A DNA stretch of 64,000 nucleotides from Lacihabitans soyangensis (GTDB lineage Bacteria; Bacteroidota; Bacteroidia; Cytophagales; Spirosomataceae). Below, piece by piece: positions 1 through 12,600 of the stretch. The position numbers and the translations under genes are program-made. The notes below the pieces were generated by a model that saw nothing but the letters and a program-made list of their open reading frames with translations, was not told where the DNA came from and did not search any database. The stretch's first letter is position 1; every line of letters starts with the position of its first letter. Location of the stretch: assembly GCF_024343775.1 (NCBI RefSeq), contig NZ_RJUF01000014.1:19729-83728 (forward strand), in the 5' to 3' direction.

Positions 1-819
1 CTCAGGCTTTCTAGTTTTGAAACCAAACAATGCCTCCCATTTCGACTCATTCACCATTTTCAGGCCAGTGGCATAATCAAAGAAATCTTGATTTAACCAA
101 ACCGAACCGTCCTCTTTAACACTGATTAAATCCTTTTTGATGATATCTACATACTTTTTAATATCTGGTGAGAGCGGATTTCCGTATGGAGCCAAACCCA
201 TCAGTTTGTACTCACCAGAGTTCACCCGAAAGCCCAAAAAGTAAGTAAATGCCGAATATAAAAGTCCAAGAGAGTGCGGAAAACGCATCTCTTTCAAAAT
301 CTTTATTTGACCCTTTTGCCCGTGACAGATAGACACTGTGGCCCACTCTCCCACTCCGTCTACAGTCAGAATAGCTGAATCTTCATAAGGCGAAGGATAA
401 TAAGCACTGGCCGCATGCGAAAGGTGATGCTCTGGAAAAAGAAGTTTCGTTTTCTTTTTGTCGTAAGTTCCGATCTGTTCCAATTCCTCATGAATAAGTC
501 TTTTCAGGAACATTTTCTCCTTGATCCAAACCGGAATAGAAGTTATGAACGAACGCAAACCTTTCGGTGCAAAAGCATAGTAAGTTTCTAATAATCTCTC
601 GAATTTCAACAGAGGCTTGTCATAAAATACGATGGCATCCAAGTCTTTCAACTCTAAACCACTATATTCCAAGCAAAACTTGATAGCGTTTGTAGGGAAA
701 CCAGGATCGTGTTTTTTTCTGGTAAACCTTTCCTCTTGTGCTGCGGCAATTATTTTACCATCTTGAATAATAGAAGCTGCTGAATCGTGGTAAAACGCCG
801 AAATGCCAAGGATATTCAT
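1..819 (-). CDS. Carbamoyltransferase, NodU/CmcH family, C-terminus outside window
   Basis: Reading the minus strand from an ATG at 819 gives 273 residues with no stop before the window edge. The start MNILGISAFYHDSAA is the usual opening of the family's actin-like ATPase fold. The metal and nucleotide motif PEHHLSHAASAYY follows, then a second glycine-rich strand with TVDGVGEWAT and YKLMGLAPYG. Family members are about 550-620 residues, so a bit under half is present and the C-terminal YrdC-like carbamoyl-transfer domain is missing. These enzymes use carbamoyl phosphate and ATP to carbamoylate hydroxyl groups on nodulation factors, antibiotics or surface glycans. The substrate here cannot be told. 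It is divergent from the GH30 gene, with 174 bp between the starts. Confidence 0.9.
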   Translation of the reverse strand, partial: MNILGISAFYHDSAASIIQDGKIIAAAQEERFTRKKHDPGFPTNAIKFCLEYSGLELKDLDAIVFYDKPLLKFERLLETYYAFAPKGLRSFITSIPVWIKEKMFLKRLIHEELEQIGTYDKKKTKLLFPEHHLSHAASAYYPSPYEDSAILTVDGVGEWATVSICHGQKGQIKILKEMRFPHSLGLLYSAFTYFLGFRVNSGEYKLMGLAPYGNPLSPDIKKYVDIIKKDLISVKEDGSVWLNQDFFDYATGLKMVNESKWEALFGFKTRKPE

Positions 820-993
820 TCTAAATTATGGTCTGTTATATAATATACTGCAAATTACGCCATTATTGACAAATAAAAAAAATTTGGACCAAGCTCATCT
901 GGGTTTTGATTTTATGGAAAATAGATTTCTGACTAAATTTCTATTAATTTGCTCTAAAGTTATATTTTCAAAATTTAATTCCTCTAGAAATAT

Positions 994-2394
994 ATGTCTT
1001 CAAAAATTACTTTTTCTATCAAAATTGAACCTTTTACTGCTTTAGTTATCCTATTATTAACTTTAGTTTCTGGGGTTTCTAATGCCCAGAATATTGAAAA
1101 ATGGGTAACAAAATTGAACAAAAGTAAGCTTCTGGAAAAACAAAAACAGACTTTGGCTTTCTCAAAAAACTACCAAAACCTACCCACCATTTTTGTCGAT
1201 GATTCTAAGAGTTTCCAGTCTATGGATGGCTTTGGATATACCCTAACCAGCGGAAGTGCCACTTTAATAAACCAACTCAGCAACAAAAAAGAGTTGCTGA
1301 ACGAACTTTTTGGGCATGGCGAGAACAGCATCCGCGTAAATTATCTTCGTGTGAGTGTGGGTGCGTCTGACTTGAGTGACCATACCTACAGTTATTCTGA
1401 AAGTAAAGATTTGAGTTTGAAGAATTTTTCTTTGAAAGAAGACGAAAAGGCTTTGATACCGGTTTTGAAAGAAATCATCAAAATAAACCCAACAATTAAA
1501 ATATTGGCCTCGCCATGGAGTCCTCCTACCTGGATGAAAAGCAATAATAATTCTATGGGTGGTAGTCTTTTGCCAGAGTATTCTCAGGTTTATGCCGATT
1601 ATCTGGTGAAATACATCAAAGAAATGAAAAAGCACGGCATCGTGATTGATGCCCTCACTATTCAGAATGAGCCACTTCACCCCGGAAATAACCCAAGTCT
1701 TTTGATGTTACCAAATGAACAAGCCAATTTCATTAAGAATAATCTCGGGCCAACATTCCTAAAAAATGTTATCAAGACCAAAATCATCGTTTATGACCAC
1801 AACGCCGACCGGCCAGATTATCCCATCTCGATTTTGAATGATCCAGCCGCAAGGAAATATATCGATGGCTCGGCTTTTCACTTATATGGCGGCAGTGTAG
1901 AGAGTATCGGCGAGGTTCACGAAGCTCATCCCGACAAAAATCTCTATTTCACCGAGCAATGGATAGGTCACCCATCCAACTTTGGAGGAGATATGGCATG
2001 GCATATAAAAAACTTGATCATAGGAGCCACCAGGAATTGGTGTAAAACGGTGTTAGAATGGAACTTGGCCATAGACCCACAAATGAACCCGCATACCGAT
2101 GGTGGTTGCACAGCTTGTTTAGGTGCTGTCACCATTGACAAAAACAAAATAGAACGAAACGCCGCCTATTACATCATTGGCCACGCCTCCAAGTTTGTAC
2201 CCACCAACTCCAAAAGAATAGCCTCCAACACCGTTCTAAACCTCCAAAACGTTGCATTCAAAACACCAGAAGGCAAAACTGTTTTGATAGTTATTAACGA
2301 TTCAGACAAAAACCTTGAATTTTTGATTGGATCAAAAGGGAAAATGGCTAAGGAAACAATTGAGGGTGGTAGTGTGGTTAGTTATGTTTGGTGA
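994..2394 (+). CDS. Secreted glycoside hydrolase family 30 (glucosylceramidase-like)
   Basis: The 466-residue protein has an N-terminal hydrophobic segment (about residues 10-31, ending SNA/Q) consistent with a signal peptide. The GH30 (beta/alpha)8 core begins at SMDGFGYTLTSGSA (about 76-90). The clan GH-A acid/base is E226 in the QNEP motif and the likely nucleophile is E321 in YFTEQWIGH; SPWSPPTWMK (173-182) is another GH30 signature. A short beta-rich C-terminal domain follows from about 395. GH30 enzymes act on glucosylceramide, beta-1,6-glucan or xylan; the sequence resembles the glucosylceramidase branch, but the substrate is inferred only. It stands alone on the plus strand. The next gene converges on it. 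Confidence 0.9.
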   Translation: MSSKITFSIKIEPFTALVILLLTLVSGVSNAQNIEKWVTKLNKSKLLEKQKQTLAFSKNYQNLPTIFVDDSKSFQSMDGFGYTLTSGSATLINQLSNKKELLNELFGHGENSIRVNYLRVSVGASDLSDHTYSYSESKDLSLKNFSLKEDEKALIPVLKEIIKINPTIKILASPWSPPTWMKSNNNSMGGSLLPEYSQVYADYLVKYIKEMKKHGIVIDALTIQNEPLHPGNNPSLLMLPNEQANFIKNNLGPTFLKNVIKTKIIVYDHNADRPDYPISILNDPAARKYIDGSAFHLYGGSVESIGEVHEAHPDKNLYFTEQWIGHPSNFGGDMAWHIKNLIIGATRNWCKTVLEWNLAIDPQMNPHTDGGCTACLGAVTIDKNKIERNAAYYIIGHASKFVPTNSKRIASNTVLNLQNVAFKTPEGKTVLIVINDSDKNLEFLIGSKGKMAKETIEGGSVVSYVW

Positions 2395-2483
2395 ATTTGA
2401 ATAAGTTTATACCCAATCAACATAATGACGGAAGTCGAAAAAATTGGATTATTTTGATTCTTGAATTCTCTGAAAATGTCAGC

Positions 2484-2520
2484 CAAAAAAAATTAGCCCC
2501 AATCATTGATCGAGGCTAAT
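2484..2520 (-). terminator. Intrinsic terminator of the LysM gene
   Basis: On the minus strand a 7-bp stem, ATTAGCC paired with GGCTAAT (2492-2498 with 2514-2520), is followed by a run of T residues (the A run at 2484-2491 on the plus strand). The loop can form an extra ATCA/TGAT pairing. It lies 66 bp past the stop of the minus-strand LysM gene, as expected for rho-independent termination. Confidence 0.6.
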
Positions 2521-2586
2521 CCAGCTATCGAGTGAATCTATACTACTTATTACTTATCTTTGATGAGGTTGCCGCAATGGGCAATC

Positions 2587-4395
2587 TCAATATTTTCTTA
2601 CTATTATTTTATCTCCAACCTCTATGATATTGTTATTGAGGTTATTGAGCTTATACAATTGATTTACGGACACTTTATAATTTACCGAAATCCGATACAA
2701 GGTTTCGCCCTTTTTTACTTCATGTACCAAATACCCCTTTTCATAATTCTTCGGGATATCGATTGTCTCTTTTAATTCTTCCGAAAACGGTTTCGCCGAT
2801 TCTACCTTTGAGGTTGGCACTTCTTTCACCACCAGTTTTGGCTCAAATGGCTGAACTTTACTCTTCGGCACTACTGTTATTTCTTCAAAAGGCACCACTT
2901 CGTTTTTGGTCAAAACCTCCGATTTAAAAACTTCCTTAGGTTTATTTTCAACCAATGCTTCCGCTTTTTTGGGCTCAACAATTGCTGGTTTTTCCTCCAA
3001 CTCTTCTTCCTTTTTGGACTCTACATATTGAGAAATCAGTTCATCGTCAAACTTCAATCTCTCAGGTTTTTCATCCTTATTTTCAATCGGAAACTCTATG
3101 TACTCTATCGGCTTGTTTTTCGGTCTGGTAGTCTGCATCCATACCACACGTCCTCTTTGTAACCTACCAACGGTCTCCATTCTGTTGTATTTCAATAACT
3201 TTGACAACTTCACACCGTATTGTTGCGAAATATCCCAGAGTGTTTCATCATTCTTGACGATATGATGTGGAATGGCTGCCTTGTCATTTTTAGCTTCGAT
3301 ATAGTAAACCTGACCAATCTGCAAAAAGTCTTTGTCGGTCATTTCGTTATACTCCAGAAACTGCTTATTCGTGATATCCGCCTTATAAGCAAGATTTACG
3401 AAATCATCGCACATTTCGGCTTGAATACCCTTCAGATTATTGCTGGTGTAAAACATTCCGCCAAGGCCTTTGCTCAACTCAGGAGTAGGTTTCAGAACCG
3501 GAAAACCCAAATCCATATTTTGATTCCCGACATTTCTCGACATCTCGTCGAGCATCCTTATCTCGCTGTATTTGTTGCTTGGGATATAGACCAAAATATT
3601 GGCATCGCCCTCAGGAACTCTATTGGTTTTCAACCATAAGTTACTCTTCAACAACTCTTTCGGGTCGATTTTTAAGTCAGCGGCTATAAGGTTAAGAGAC
3701 TTACCAGCAGCGTTTTTGTATTCATAAACGATACTTTGCACTGGATTCTTATAACTATTAAACTCCGCTTCCATGACCCACTTAAAGGCCAAAAACTGTA
3801 TCAAAGAACTGTATGAAGGCGAGTCAAGAACGATATAGTTACCCGACCACTTTCTGTTTGTTTCTAGGTTTTTCAAAACCTCACGACTCGCTATGTGAGC
3901 AAAGAGAGTTTTACCCCAGTTTTCGTAAAGCACCTGATTTCGCTTCAGGCATACCATGGCACCTTTGGAGGCCATGAGCAAGTGCTTCCGCTCGTCTATT
4001 TTGTCGTCGATAATCAAATCGACATCTTTTGCTTTTTCAATATCCAAACACCAAAAAACACCCTGCTCTAAAACTACACTTGCACTTAGGCTCTTTTGGA
4101 ATTTATTATAAATACTCAAGTATTTAAAATCCGCCGGCACGTTGGCGTTTTCAACAAGGCTTTCAATGGATGGAATCACCAAGGAAAGCTTACTCAAATA
4201 TTCGTTTTTAAGTTCTGTATTTCGTGAAATAGCCGCTACTTCTTGCGACATCAAATACCTCGTGACATCATTCAACTGAAAGGTTACATCAGCAAACTTT
4301 ATTTCATAAGGGACTTTACTTTCTCGTGTCGCATTGGTCTGAGCCGAAGCCACAGAGAAAGTAAAGAACATAAAAAGAATTAAACTTCTTTTCAT
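2587..4395 (-). CDS. LysM-repeat secreted protein with a decayed lytic-transglycosylase domain
   Basis: I start at the ATG at 4395 because it opens a clean signal peptide (MKRSLILFMFFTFSVASAQ); an in-frame ATG at 4449 would bury it. The 602-residue protein aligns by eye with MltD-type transglycosylases. VPADFKYL (86-93) matches the strand before the catalytic site, and DERKHLLMASKGAM (134-147) matches the family DER...S...A helix. But the segment that should read E-S-G-F reads Y-N-K-F, so the catalytic Glu is absent and one residue is deleted. LysM-like units follow near 357-403 (HHIVKNDETLWDIS) and at the C-terminus (HEVKKGETLYRIS), with a degenerate one near 230. A Lys/Glu/Pro-rich linker separates the last two. 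It probably binds peptidoglycan without cutting it. Confidence 0.8.
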   Translation of the reverse strand: MKRSLILFMFFTFSVASAQTNATRESKVPYEIKFADVTFQLNDVTRYLMSQEVAAISRNTELKNEYLSKLSLVIPSIESLVENANVPADFKYLSIYNKFQKSLSASVVLEQGVFWCLDIEKAKDVDLIIDDKIDERKHLLMASKGAMVCLKRNQVLYENWGKTLFAHIASREVLKNLETNRKWSGNYIVLDSPSYSSLIQFLAFKWVMEAEFNSYKNPVQSIVYEYKNAAGKSLNLIAADLKIDPKELLKSNLWLKTNRVPEGDANILVYIPSNKYSEIRMLDEMSRNVGNQNMDLGFPVLKPTPELSKGLGGMFYTSNNLKGIQAEMCDDFVNLAYKADITNKQFLEYNEMTDKDFLQIGQVYYIEAKNDKAAIPHHIVKNDETLWDISQQYGVKLSKLLKYNRMETVGRLQRGRVVWMQTTRPKNKPIEYIEFPIENKDEKPERLKFDDELISQYVESKKEEELEEKPAIVEPKKAEALVENKPKEVFKSEVLTKNEVVPFEEITVVPKSKVQPFEPKLVVKEVPTSKVESAKPFSEELKETIDIPKNYEKGYLVHEVKKGETLYRISVNYKVSVNQLYKLNNLNNNIIEVGDKIIVRKY

Positions 4396-4586
4396 TACCT
4401 TAAACGATATGTTAAAGAAGGCACGTAAGTTCATTTTTGTTTGATTCACTCTTTTACTTTTTGATATACAATTATACCATTTTTTAAAAGATGTTTCAAA
4501 TTTAATTTATTGAATTTATACTTCCAAATAAATAACCAAAATTTTTAAAAAATTTTGTTTTTTCAGTAATAATTGAAAATATAATA

Positions 4587-6285
<1,699 letters not shown>

Positions 6286-6290
6286 CTAAA

Positions 6291-7049
6291 TTAAAGTATA
6301 AACTTCTGGAATTTGTGAGGTGTACCCAAAAAGACATTAAAATCAACGTGAGAGTTAATGCCGGGCACTTTTCCTTTGGCCGAATGTTGCCAAAGAATAA
6401 GGTTTTTACAATCGAAGTTATTTTGGTTTTCAGAGACATAGTCTGATATCCAAATAGGATAATCGTCTAGCTTTCCCTGAATATGTTGCCTAAAAATGGG
6501 TTTATTGGTATAAATTATTGGTTTTACGCCAACATATTTCTCTACGGTCTCTAGCCAAACTTGTACATTCTTGGAAAGAGCTTTTCTCTCCGCAGCATTT
6601 CTACCATTGGTTTCAAAATCGAGCACTGGCACAAAATCGCCTTTTTCATGCTTGGCGTTAATAATAAAATTTAAGGCTTGTAGCTTTGGATCTGTGTAAG
6701 GCGTATAAAAGTGATATGCTCCTCTTACAAAACCATTCTCTTTTGCAGAAGCCCAATTGGTTTCAAAATTGGAATCTACCAAATCTCCACCTTCGGTGGC
6801 TTTGATGATAATAAACTTGATGAGGTTATTTTCGAGGCGGTCTTCGTTGATTTTTTTCCAATCTATGAGGCCATTGTGTCTGGAAATATCGATGCCGTGT
6901 ATTTGATACTTAACGGGTATTTCGAGACCGTATTCCTTGTCAAAACGCCAGCCTTGGCCGTCACTAACAAACATGGGATCCATCACAAGCAAGCCTGTAA
7001 TTGTACCGATATACCCATATCGCCAATAACGTTTAAGGAATTTGAACAT
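6291..7049 (-). CDS. GH25-family muramidase (lysozyme)
   Basis: The 252-residue protein has a basic N-terminus and one hydrophobic segment (YIGTITGLLVMDPMFV, about 13-28) that may act as a signal or membrane anchor. The GH25 barrel starts at IHGIDISRHNG (about 49-59); its first Asp and the DFE pair in VPVLDFETNG are the conserved active-site acids. KPIIYTNKPIF and WISDYV are later barrel strands. Family members cut the N-acetylmuramyl-beta-1,4-N-acetylglucosamine bond. It is the first gene of a likely two-gene unit with pgi and has its own -7 promoter box just upstream. Confidence 0.9.
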   Translation of the reverse strand: MFKFLKRYWRYGYIGTITGLLVMDPMFVSDGQGWRFDKEYGLEIPVKYQIHGIDISRHNGLIDWKKINEDRLENNLIKFIIIKATEGGDLVDSNFETNWASAKENGFVRGAYHFYTPYTDPKLQALNFIINAKHEKGDFVPVLDFETNGRNAAERKALSKNVQVWLETVEKYVGVKPIIYTNKPIFRQHIQGKLDDYPIWISDYVSENQNNFDCKNLILWQHSAKGKVPGINSHVDFNVFLGTPHKFQKFIL

Positions 7050-7072
7050 TTATAGAAAGACTCGATTTAGAA

Positions 7073-7080
7073 CAAAGTTA
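7073..7080 (-). promoter_or_regulatory. Bacteroidota -7 box for the GH25-pgi unit
   Basis: On the minus strand this reads TAACTTTG, a full match to TAnnTTTG, placed 24 bp before the GH25 ATG. No clear TTG -33 element is seen at the usual distance, so this rests on the -7 box and its position. Confidence 0.4.
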
Positions 7081-7104
7081 CAAAAAGAATAAATGTTATG
7101 AAAT

Positions 7105-7133
7105 AAAAAAAGCCAGCAAGCTGGCTTTTTTTT
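7105..7133. terminator. Bidirectional terminator after the desaturase gene
   Basis: AGCCAG and CTGGCT form a stem around a CAAG loop (7111-7126), flanked by an A run on the left and a T run on the right. It touches the stop codon of the minus-strand desaturase gene and gives a U tract on that strand too. Confidence 0.8.
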
Positions 7134-7884
7134 ACATATAATTAAGGTCGTTATTGGGCTTGAGCTTTATGAGCTTGAGCTTATCTAATATCTTTATAAT
7201 GGGATATGTTGGATCAAACTCGTGCCATTTCACACCGAAATTGGCTCTTCCGCCAAATTTGTGGTGATTATTGTGATACGATTCGCCCATCATCAAAACA
7301 TCCACAGGAAGTAGATTTTTAGCGGTATCATCTACATCGTAGTTTCTGTAGCCATATTTATGAGCAAACCAATTGATGATAACTCCATGAACTGGCCCCA
7401 TTAAAAAATGAATCGGGAGCAACAAAAATACCCAGTAACTTTCAGCAAAATAAAAATAAAACAAAGTGTAAGCAACACCCCAGCCGATTCTAGAAACCCA
7501 AGTATCGGCCAGTTTCTCCATGAATTCCCAGTGAGGTACGTTTTTCTTAAACTTGGCCTCCACAGAATCTACTCTATTGCAGATTTCTTGGTAATAGTTC
7601 TTGGTTTTCCACATCATATCGAACAAGTTCTTCGAAAAACTAGGCGAATGCGGATCGTGTTCGGTATCGGCGAAGGCATGGTGTAACCTATGCATAACAC
7701 CATAAGCGTAAGGACTTAAAAATGACGAACCTTGGAAAATAAACGTAAGCCAGTAAAACAGTTTCTCCATGCGAGGACTCATCGTAAACATTTTGTGTGC
7801 AGCGTATCTGTGCAGAAAAAACGTCTGAGCAAAAAGCGATAGGTACCAATGAGAAATAAAGAAAATTAAAATAGCCATCAACAA
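7132..7884 (-). CDS. Membrane fatty acid (acyl-CoA/lipid) desaturase
   Basis: The 250-residue integral membrane protein carries the three histidine boxes of the delta-9 desaturase family: HRYAAH (25-30), HRLHHA (65-70) and HNNHH in GESYHNNHHKFGG. These bind the di-iron centre that introduces a cis double bond into fatty acyl chains. Hydrophobic pairs lie before the first box (2-20), between boxes (about 45-62) and at 135-165. It is slightly short compared with animal stearoyl-CoA desaturases but normal for bacterial ones. It probably tunes membrane fluidity. It is a single-gene unit with its own promoter and terminator. Confidence 0.9.
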   Translation of the reverse strand: MLMAILIFFISHWYLSLFAQTFFLHRYAAHKMFTMSPRMEKLFYWLTFIFQGSSFLSPYAYGVMHRLHHAFADTEHDPHSPSFSKNLFDMMWKTKNYYQEICNRVDSVEAKFKKNVPHWEFMEKLADTWVSRIGWGVAYTLFYFYFAESYWVFLLLPIHFLMGPVHGVIINWFAHKYGYRNYDVDDTAKNLLPVDVLMMGESYHNNHHKFGGRANFGVKWHEFDPTYPIIKILDKLKLIKLKPNNDLNYM

Positions 7885-7902
7885 TTATATTAAATTAAAA
7901 CA

Positions 7903-7931
7903 CAAAAATACTCTTCCTAAAATACGTCAAA
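7903..7931 (-). promoter_or_regulatory. Bacteroidota-type promoter of the desaturase gene
   Basis: On the minus strand TTTG (7928-7931) is followed after 17 bases by TATTTTTG (7903-7910), matching the TTG-N17-23-TAnnTTTG pattern described for Flavobacterium johnsoniae. The start codon is 19 bp further downstream. Confidence 0.55.
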
Positions 7932-7953
7932 ATATGACAAAAATCACAAAACA

Positions 7954-9546
7954 TTAAGAATTAGCAACATTGAACTCGGAGGTGGTATGAAACTCAACCT
8001 CTGGGTTGTTTTCTTTGTTCATTCTTAGTATCCAATCCGTTTCTGCTAAAAAAACAGGGTTGTCGTCTTTATCTAGAGCTATGAAATTAGACTTCAGACG
8101 CATGAACTCGTTCAACTTTTCGCTGTCCTTGCTGGTAATCCAACAAGCCTTGGAATATGGTTTACTCTCGAAACGACAAGACGCTCCATATTCATGCAAC
8201 AATCGGTGCTGAATTACCTCAAACTGAAGCTCACCCACCGTCCCGATGATTTTCCTGTTACCCGGCTGCATGGTAAACAACTGTGCAACGCCTTCCTCCG
8301 CCAACTGTGAAACGCCTTTCTCCAGTTGCTTCGATTTCAACGGGTCGGTATTGATTACCTCCCGGAATAACTCTGGTGAGAAACTTGGGATTCCAGTAAA
8401 AAACATCAGCTCACCTTCTGTAAGCGTATCCCCTATCTTAAAGTTCCCAGTATCGTAAAGTCCGACGACATCACCAGGGAATCCCTCGTCCACTACGTTT
8501 TTTGAGTCTGCCATAAACATGTAAGGATTCGAGAACCTCACATCTTTGCCCAATCTCACGTGCTTGTAGAATTTTCCACGTTCAAATTTCCCCGAACAGA
8601 TTCGCAAAAAGGCGATTCTGTCTCTATGTCGAGGGTCTATGTTTGCGTGTATTTTAAACACAAATCCCGTGAATTTGTTTTCCGTCGGCTCCACCAACCT
8701 TACGCTCGTGTTTCTTGAAATGGGTTCAGGACTAATGTTGCAGAAAGAATCGAGCAATTCTTTAATACCGAAGCTGTTTACCGCACTTCCAAAAAACACC
8801 GGGGCAATACTTCCGGCCAAATAGTCGGCTTCTTTGAAATCGTCATAAATGGTCTCGATCATTTCCACATCTTCGCGAAGCTGAGCCGCGTCCTTTACTC
8901 CCACGCTGGCGTCGAGTTCGGGCGAATCAAGTGCAATTTCTTTCACGTCGTCTTCCAGCTTGGTTTTATTTACTTTGAAATAGTTCATTCTATTTTCAAG
9001 TAAATGATAAACGCCCTTGAAGTCTGAGCCCATGTTTACCGGCCACGTAATCGGACGCACTTTTATAGAAAGTTTCTGTTCCAATTCGTCCAAAAGGTCA
9101 AATGGGTCTTTGCCTTCTCGGTCCATTTTGTTCACAAAAACTATCACAGGCGTATCTCTCATGCGACAAACCTCCATCAGACGCTCGGTTTGTTCCTCTA
9201 CTCCTTTTACACAGTCAATGACCAGTATCACACTATCTACCGCTGTAAGTGTTCTGTAGGTATCTTCTGCAAAGTCTTTGTGACCAGGAGTATCCAAAAT
9301 ATTGATTTTACGACCGCCGTATTCAAAGGTCATCACCGAGGTGGCTACGGATATACCTCTTTGCTTCTCGATTTCCATAAAATCGGAAGTGGCGGTTTTC
9401 TTAATTTTGTTAGATTTTACTGCACCGGCAGTTTGAATAGCTCCACCAAACAACAAAAGTTTCTCTGTGAGGGTGGTTTTTCCGGCATCGGGGTGAGAAA
9501 TTATGGCAAAAGTCCTTCTCTTTTTTAACTCTGAAATAAATGACAC
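7954..9546 (-). CDS. prfC: Peptide chain release factor 3 (RF3)
   Basis: A 530-residue translational GTPase that recycles RF1/RF2 from the ribosome after peptide release. The G domain shows G1 SHPDAGKTT, the switch region [10 protein letters not shown]3 DTPGHKDF and G4 NKMDRE; these spellings separate RF3 from EF-G. Domain II and the C-terminal RF3 domain follow ([15 protein letters not shown]). The start is GTG (9544-9546): the codon before it is a stop, so no earlier start exists, and the GTG codes for the expected first residue of the family. The product is slightly longer than E. coli RF3, with a hydrophilic tail. Confidence 0.95.
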   Translation of the reverse strand: MSFISELKKRRTFAIISHPDAGKTTLTEKLLLFGGAIQTAGAVKSNKIKKTATSDFMEIEKQRGISVATSVMTFEYGGRKINILDTPGHKDFAEDTYRTLTAVDSVILVIDCVKGVEEQTERLMEVCRMRDTPVIVFVNKMDREGKDPFDLLDELEQKLSIKVRPITWPVNMGSDFKGVYHLLENRMNYFKVNKTKLEDDVKEIALDSPELDASVGVKDAAQLREDVEMIETIYDDFKEADYLAGSIAPVFFGSAVNSFGIKELLDSFCNISPEPISRNTSVRLVEPTENKFTGFVFKIHANIDPRHRDRIAFLRICSGKFERGKFYKHVRLGKDVRFSNPYMFMADSKNVVDEGFPGDVVGLYDTGNFKIGDTLTEGELMFFTGIPSFSPELFREVINTDPLKSKQLEKGVSQLAEEGVAQLFTMQPGNRKIIGTVGELQFEVIQHRLLHEYGASCRFESKPYSKACWITSKDSEKLNEFMRLKSNFIALDKDDNPVFLAETDWILRMNKENNPEVEFHTTSEFNVANS

Positions 9547-9625
9547 TTATTATCTATTTTGTAAATTCTCTGCAATTTACGAAGATTTGTATTCATTATT
9601 TTGAAAAAGCATATTTTCTCTATTT

Positions 9626-12600
9626 TCAAAACGGTAAAGGAATTTTCACAATTTCGAAAGGTTCGAGATAAATAATGATCAATTGGATATTCTTGTAGCC
9701 CATCTGCTGCAGAGACTTTCCATAGGTCTGAATCTGGCTTTTATGCTTTTCGCTTTTTTCACCCGCCTTATAATCCACCACAAAAACCTTGTCTTGCACA
9801 AAAACTATTCTGTCCGGCCGTTGAACATTATTCCCTTTTGACAAAATCTCGATCTCATTTTTAACCAAAGCTTTGTCGCTGAAAAGAAAGGAAATCTCAT
9901 CATTCTCTAATACTTGTTTGATTTTTTGCTCTATCAAGGTCCGTAAATCTTCGGTTAAAAAACCGTCTGCCATGAGCTTATTTATGGCAAAATCTACATC
10001 GTCCTTGGTTTTTATCAACTCAAAAGCTGCGTGAATAAGATTGCCTAGTGTTATTTTTTGCTCTCTTTCAATCGACTTAAAGTCAGATTCGGTTTTGAGT
10101 TTTAGATGATACGTTTTTTCGAAAATCTTTTGAAAGGATACATCAAAAACAACATCATCCTCCTTCAATTTAGTTTTGGAAGTTTTTATTGATTCTTCTC
10201 CAAATTTATAGCTGAACTGTCCGCTATTAAAAATGCCCTTTTGTTCTAAAAATGCCTTGAAAGCATTGCCTAAGCCATCCAGCGACCAGCCATCTTTCTT
10301 TGGTTTGTAATGACACCAAATATATAACCTATCCACCGGTCGGGTCAAGGCCACGTAGAGCATATTGAGATTCTCAATAAAAATGAGTTCTGTTTGTTTT
10401 TCGAGGATTTCAAGTCCGAAACTCACATGTTTTCTAAGCCCAAAAGACAAAGGAGCTGCTTGGAGCGATTTTGTTTCGGACAGTAGCTCAGAATAATCCA
10501 AAGCACTTAAATCCATCCAAAGCTCCGACCCAGGCTTAGGCTTGGTATCCCAAGTCAAATAGGGCATGATGACCACCGGATATTCCAGACCCTTGGATTT
10601 ATGAATACTGGTGACCGTAATGGCGTTTTCAGATTTGTTATTGATGGATAGTTTCTCCTTTTTTTGTTCCCAATAGACCAAAAAATCAGAAAGATTCTTG
10701 CTTTTTTTATGCAAAAACTGAAGCTCTACATCTAAAAAAGTAAAGATATAATTTATGGAATTCTGATTTTTAAGCAAGTCAAACTTCTCAATTAAATACT
10801 CAGTTACAGAATAGAAATCCTTCTCAAACAATGATTTTTCCTCTATTTTGAATATTTCCAAGAATAAACTCAATGAACCCACACAAACTTCCTTGATGTC
10901 TAAATTTTCTAAAACTTTTGGATTCAGTAATCCATAAAACTGTAAAAACTCGAACCTAGCAAAGGTATTATCGGGCTGATGCAAAAACTTTAAGGCGGAA
11001 ATCAAAAAACTTACCTCCAGATTTTTCCAAATCTTCAGAGAGTCTACTGAATTGATTTCAAAGCCTTGCTTTTGAAGAAAATCTGCAATTTCAGAACCTT
11101 GGGAGTTTTTTCGCACCAAAATGGCAATTTCACCAGGTTTGTATCCGTCTACCAAAATCTGATGTATCTGTGAAAGAATTTTTTCCAAAATAGGCTCAGC
11201 CTCTTTTTCGACAAATTCCAGACCCACAAAACCACCCTGATTAGGTACAGCAGGGAGGTTTTGGAAATAATCTGAAAAAACATTTGCTACCAACGGAAAC
11301 TCTGATTGATTTTGAGCGATTACCGACTCAAAAAATGTATTATTGAAACCAATAATCTCAGATTTACTACGATAGTTGACATTTAGGCTTTCGACACTAC
11401 CTGAAAACGCCACGTTTTCAATCTGAAAATGCTGACCTTCGCCACTTTCAATATTGGCCTTGAGACCTTCTACATTTTTCTTGATGAGGTCAATCATCAA
11501 CTGTATATTGCCCCCTCGCCACTTATAAATGGCCTGCTTAGGATCACCTACTATCAGATTGGCCTTATTTTTTGAAATGGCATTATCAATCAATGGCAAT
11601 AGATTGAAAAACTGCATATTGGAAGTATCCTGAAACTCATCAATCAACAAATGGTCGTATTTTTCGCCTATACGTTCATAAATAAACGGAACAGGTTCTT
11701 TAACCACTATGTCAAGAATTTTTTTATTAAACTCAAACAAAAACACCTCGTTCCGGTCAGATTTTATGATGTCCATTTCCTCCTTAATCATTACCAAAAG
11801 AGGAATTTTAAGTAAATTTTTGTTTACCTCCTTCAGAATGTAGTATTTATCGGATTTAAGACTCAAAACATCTTTGGCGATATTGGTCAAATCCTGTGAA
11901 ATGTTATCTATAGAAGCACCGTTAGTCGCCCCTTTTTTATACCATTTACCTTCTTCAAAAGCACTAACATGCCTAGATTTTGGATAAGGTAGGTCAGAAT
12001 AAAACAAATCTTCGGGATATGAAGCGAGTTTTTCGTAAAAGCCAAATACTCCACCCTTGCCATAAAGGAAGTCGTCAAAGCCCAAACCGTTTCTAAATAT
12101 CAAATCGAGACCTGACTGTGCCAACTCTTGAATCCTATTGAGTGTATTCTTATGATAAGCAATTATTTGGCCTCTAATTTTCTTGATATCCGACAGTGTC
12201 AAATCCAGATTTTTCTCAATCAAATACGAACCTTCGTTTTCAAAAATATTCTTACCAAACTGATTGATTTCGTCTATTAAGGTATTCCAGCTTTTGTCTT
12301 CTTCTATTTTGTTCAGGGCAAAATCCAAAAGCAATTGGCTCAAATCCTGATTTTTGCCAATCTTTTCTAAGAGATTATCGACGGCCTCACTGAGAATCTG
12401 TGTTTGATCAAGATTGATTTCATAATTAAATGGAAGGTCTAAATCAAAAGTAAATGAGCTAACTATCTGATTTACAAAACTGTCAATGGTTTTAACAGCG
12501 AAGTCGTTGTATTCGTGGAGTATTTCGTTGTATATTGAAACACCTCTGCTTTTTAAAGTTTCGACAGAAACAGCAGGGAGTTCATCAGCAATTATGCCAA

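Noticed and set aside
803..1045. Short plus-strand frame overlapping the GH30 start
   Set aside because: It lies in the intergenic AT-rich leader and the GH30 signal region in another frame, with no signal, domain or conserved pattern.
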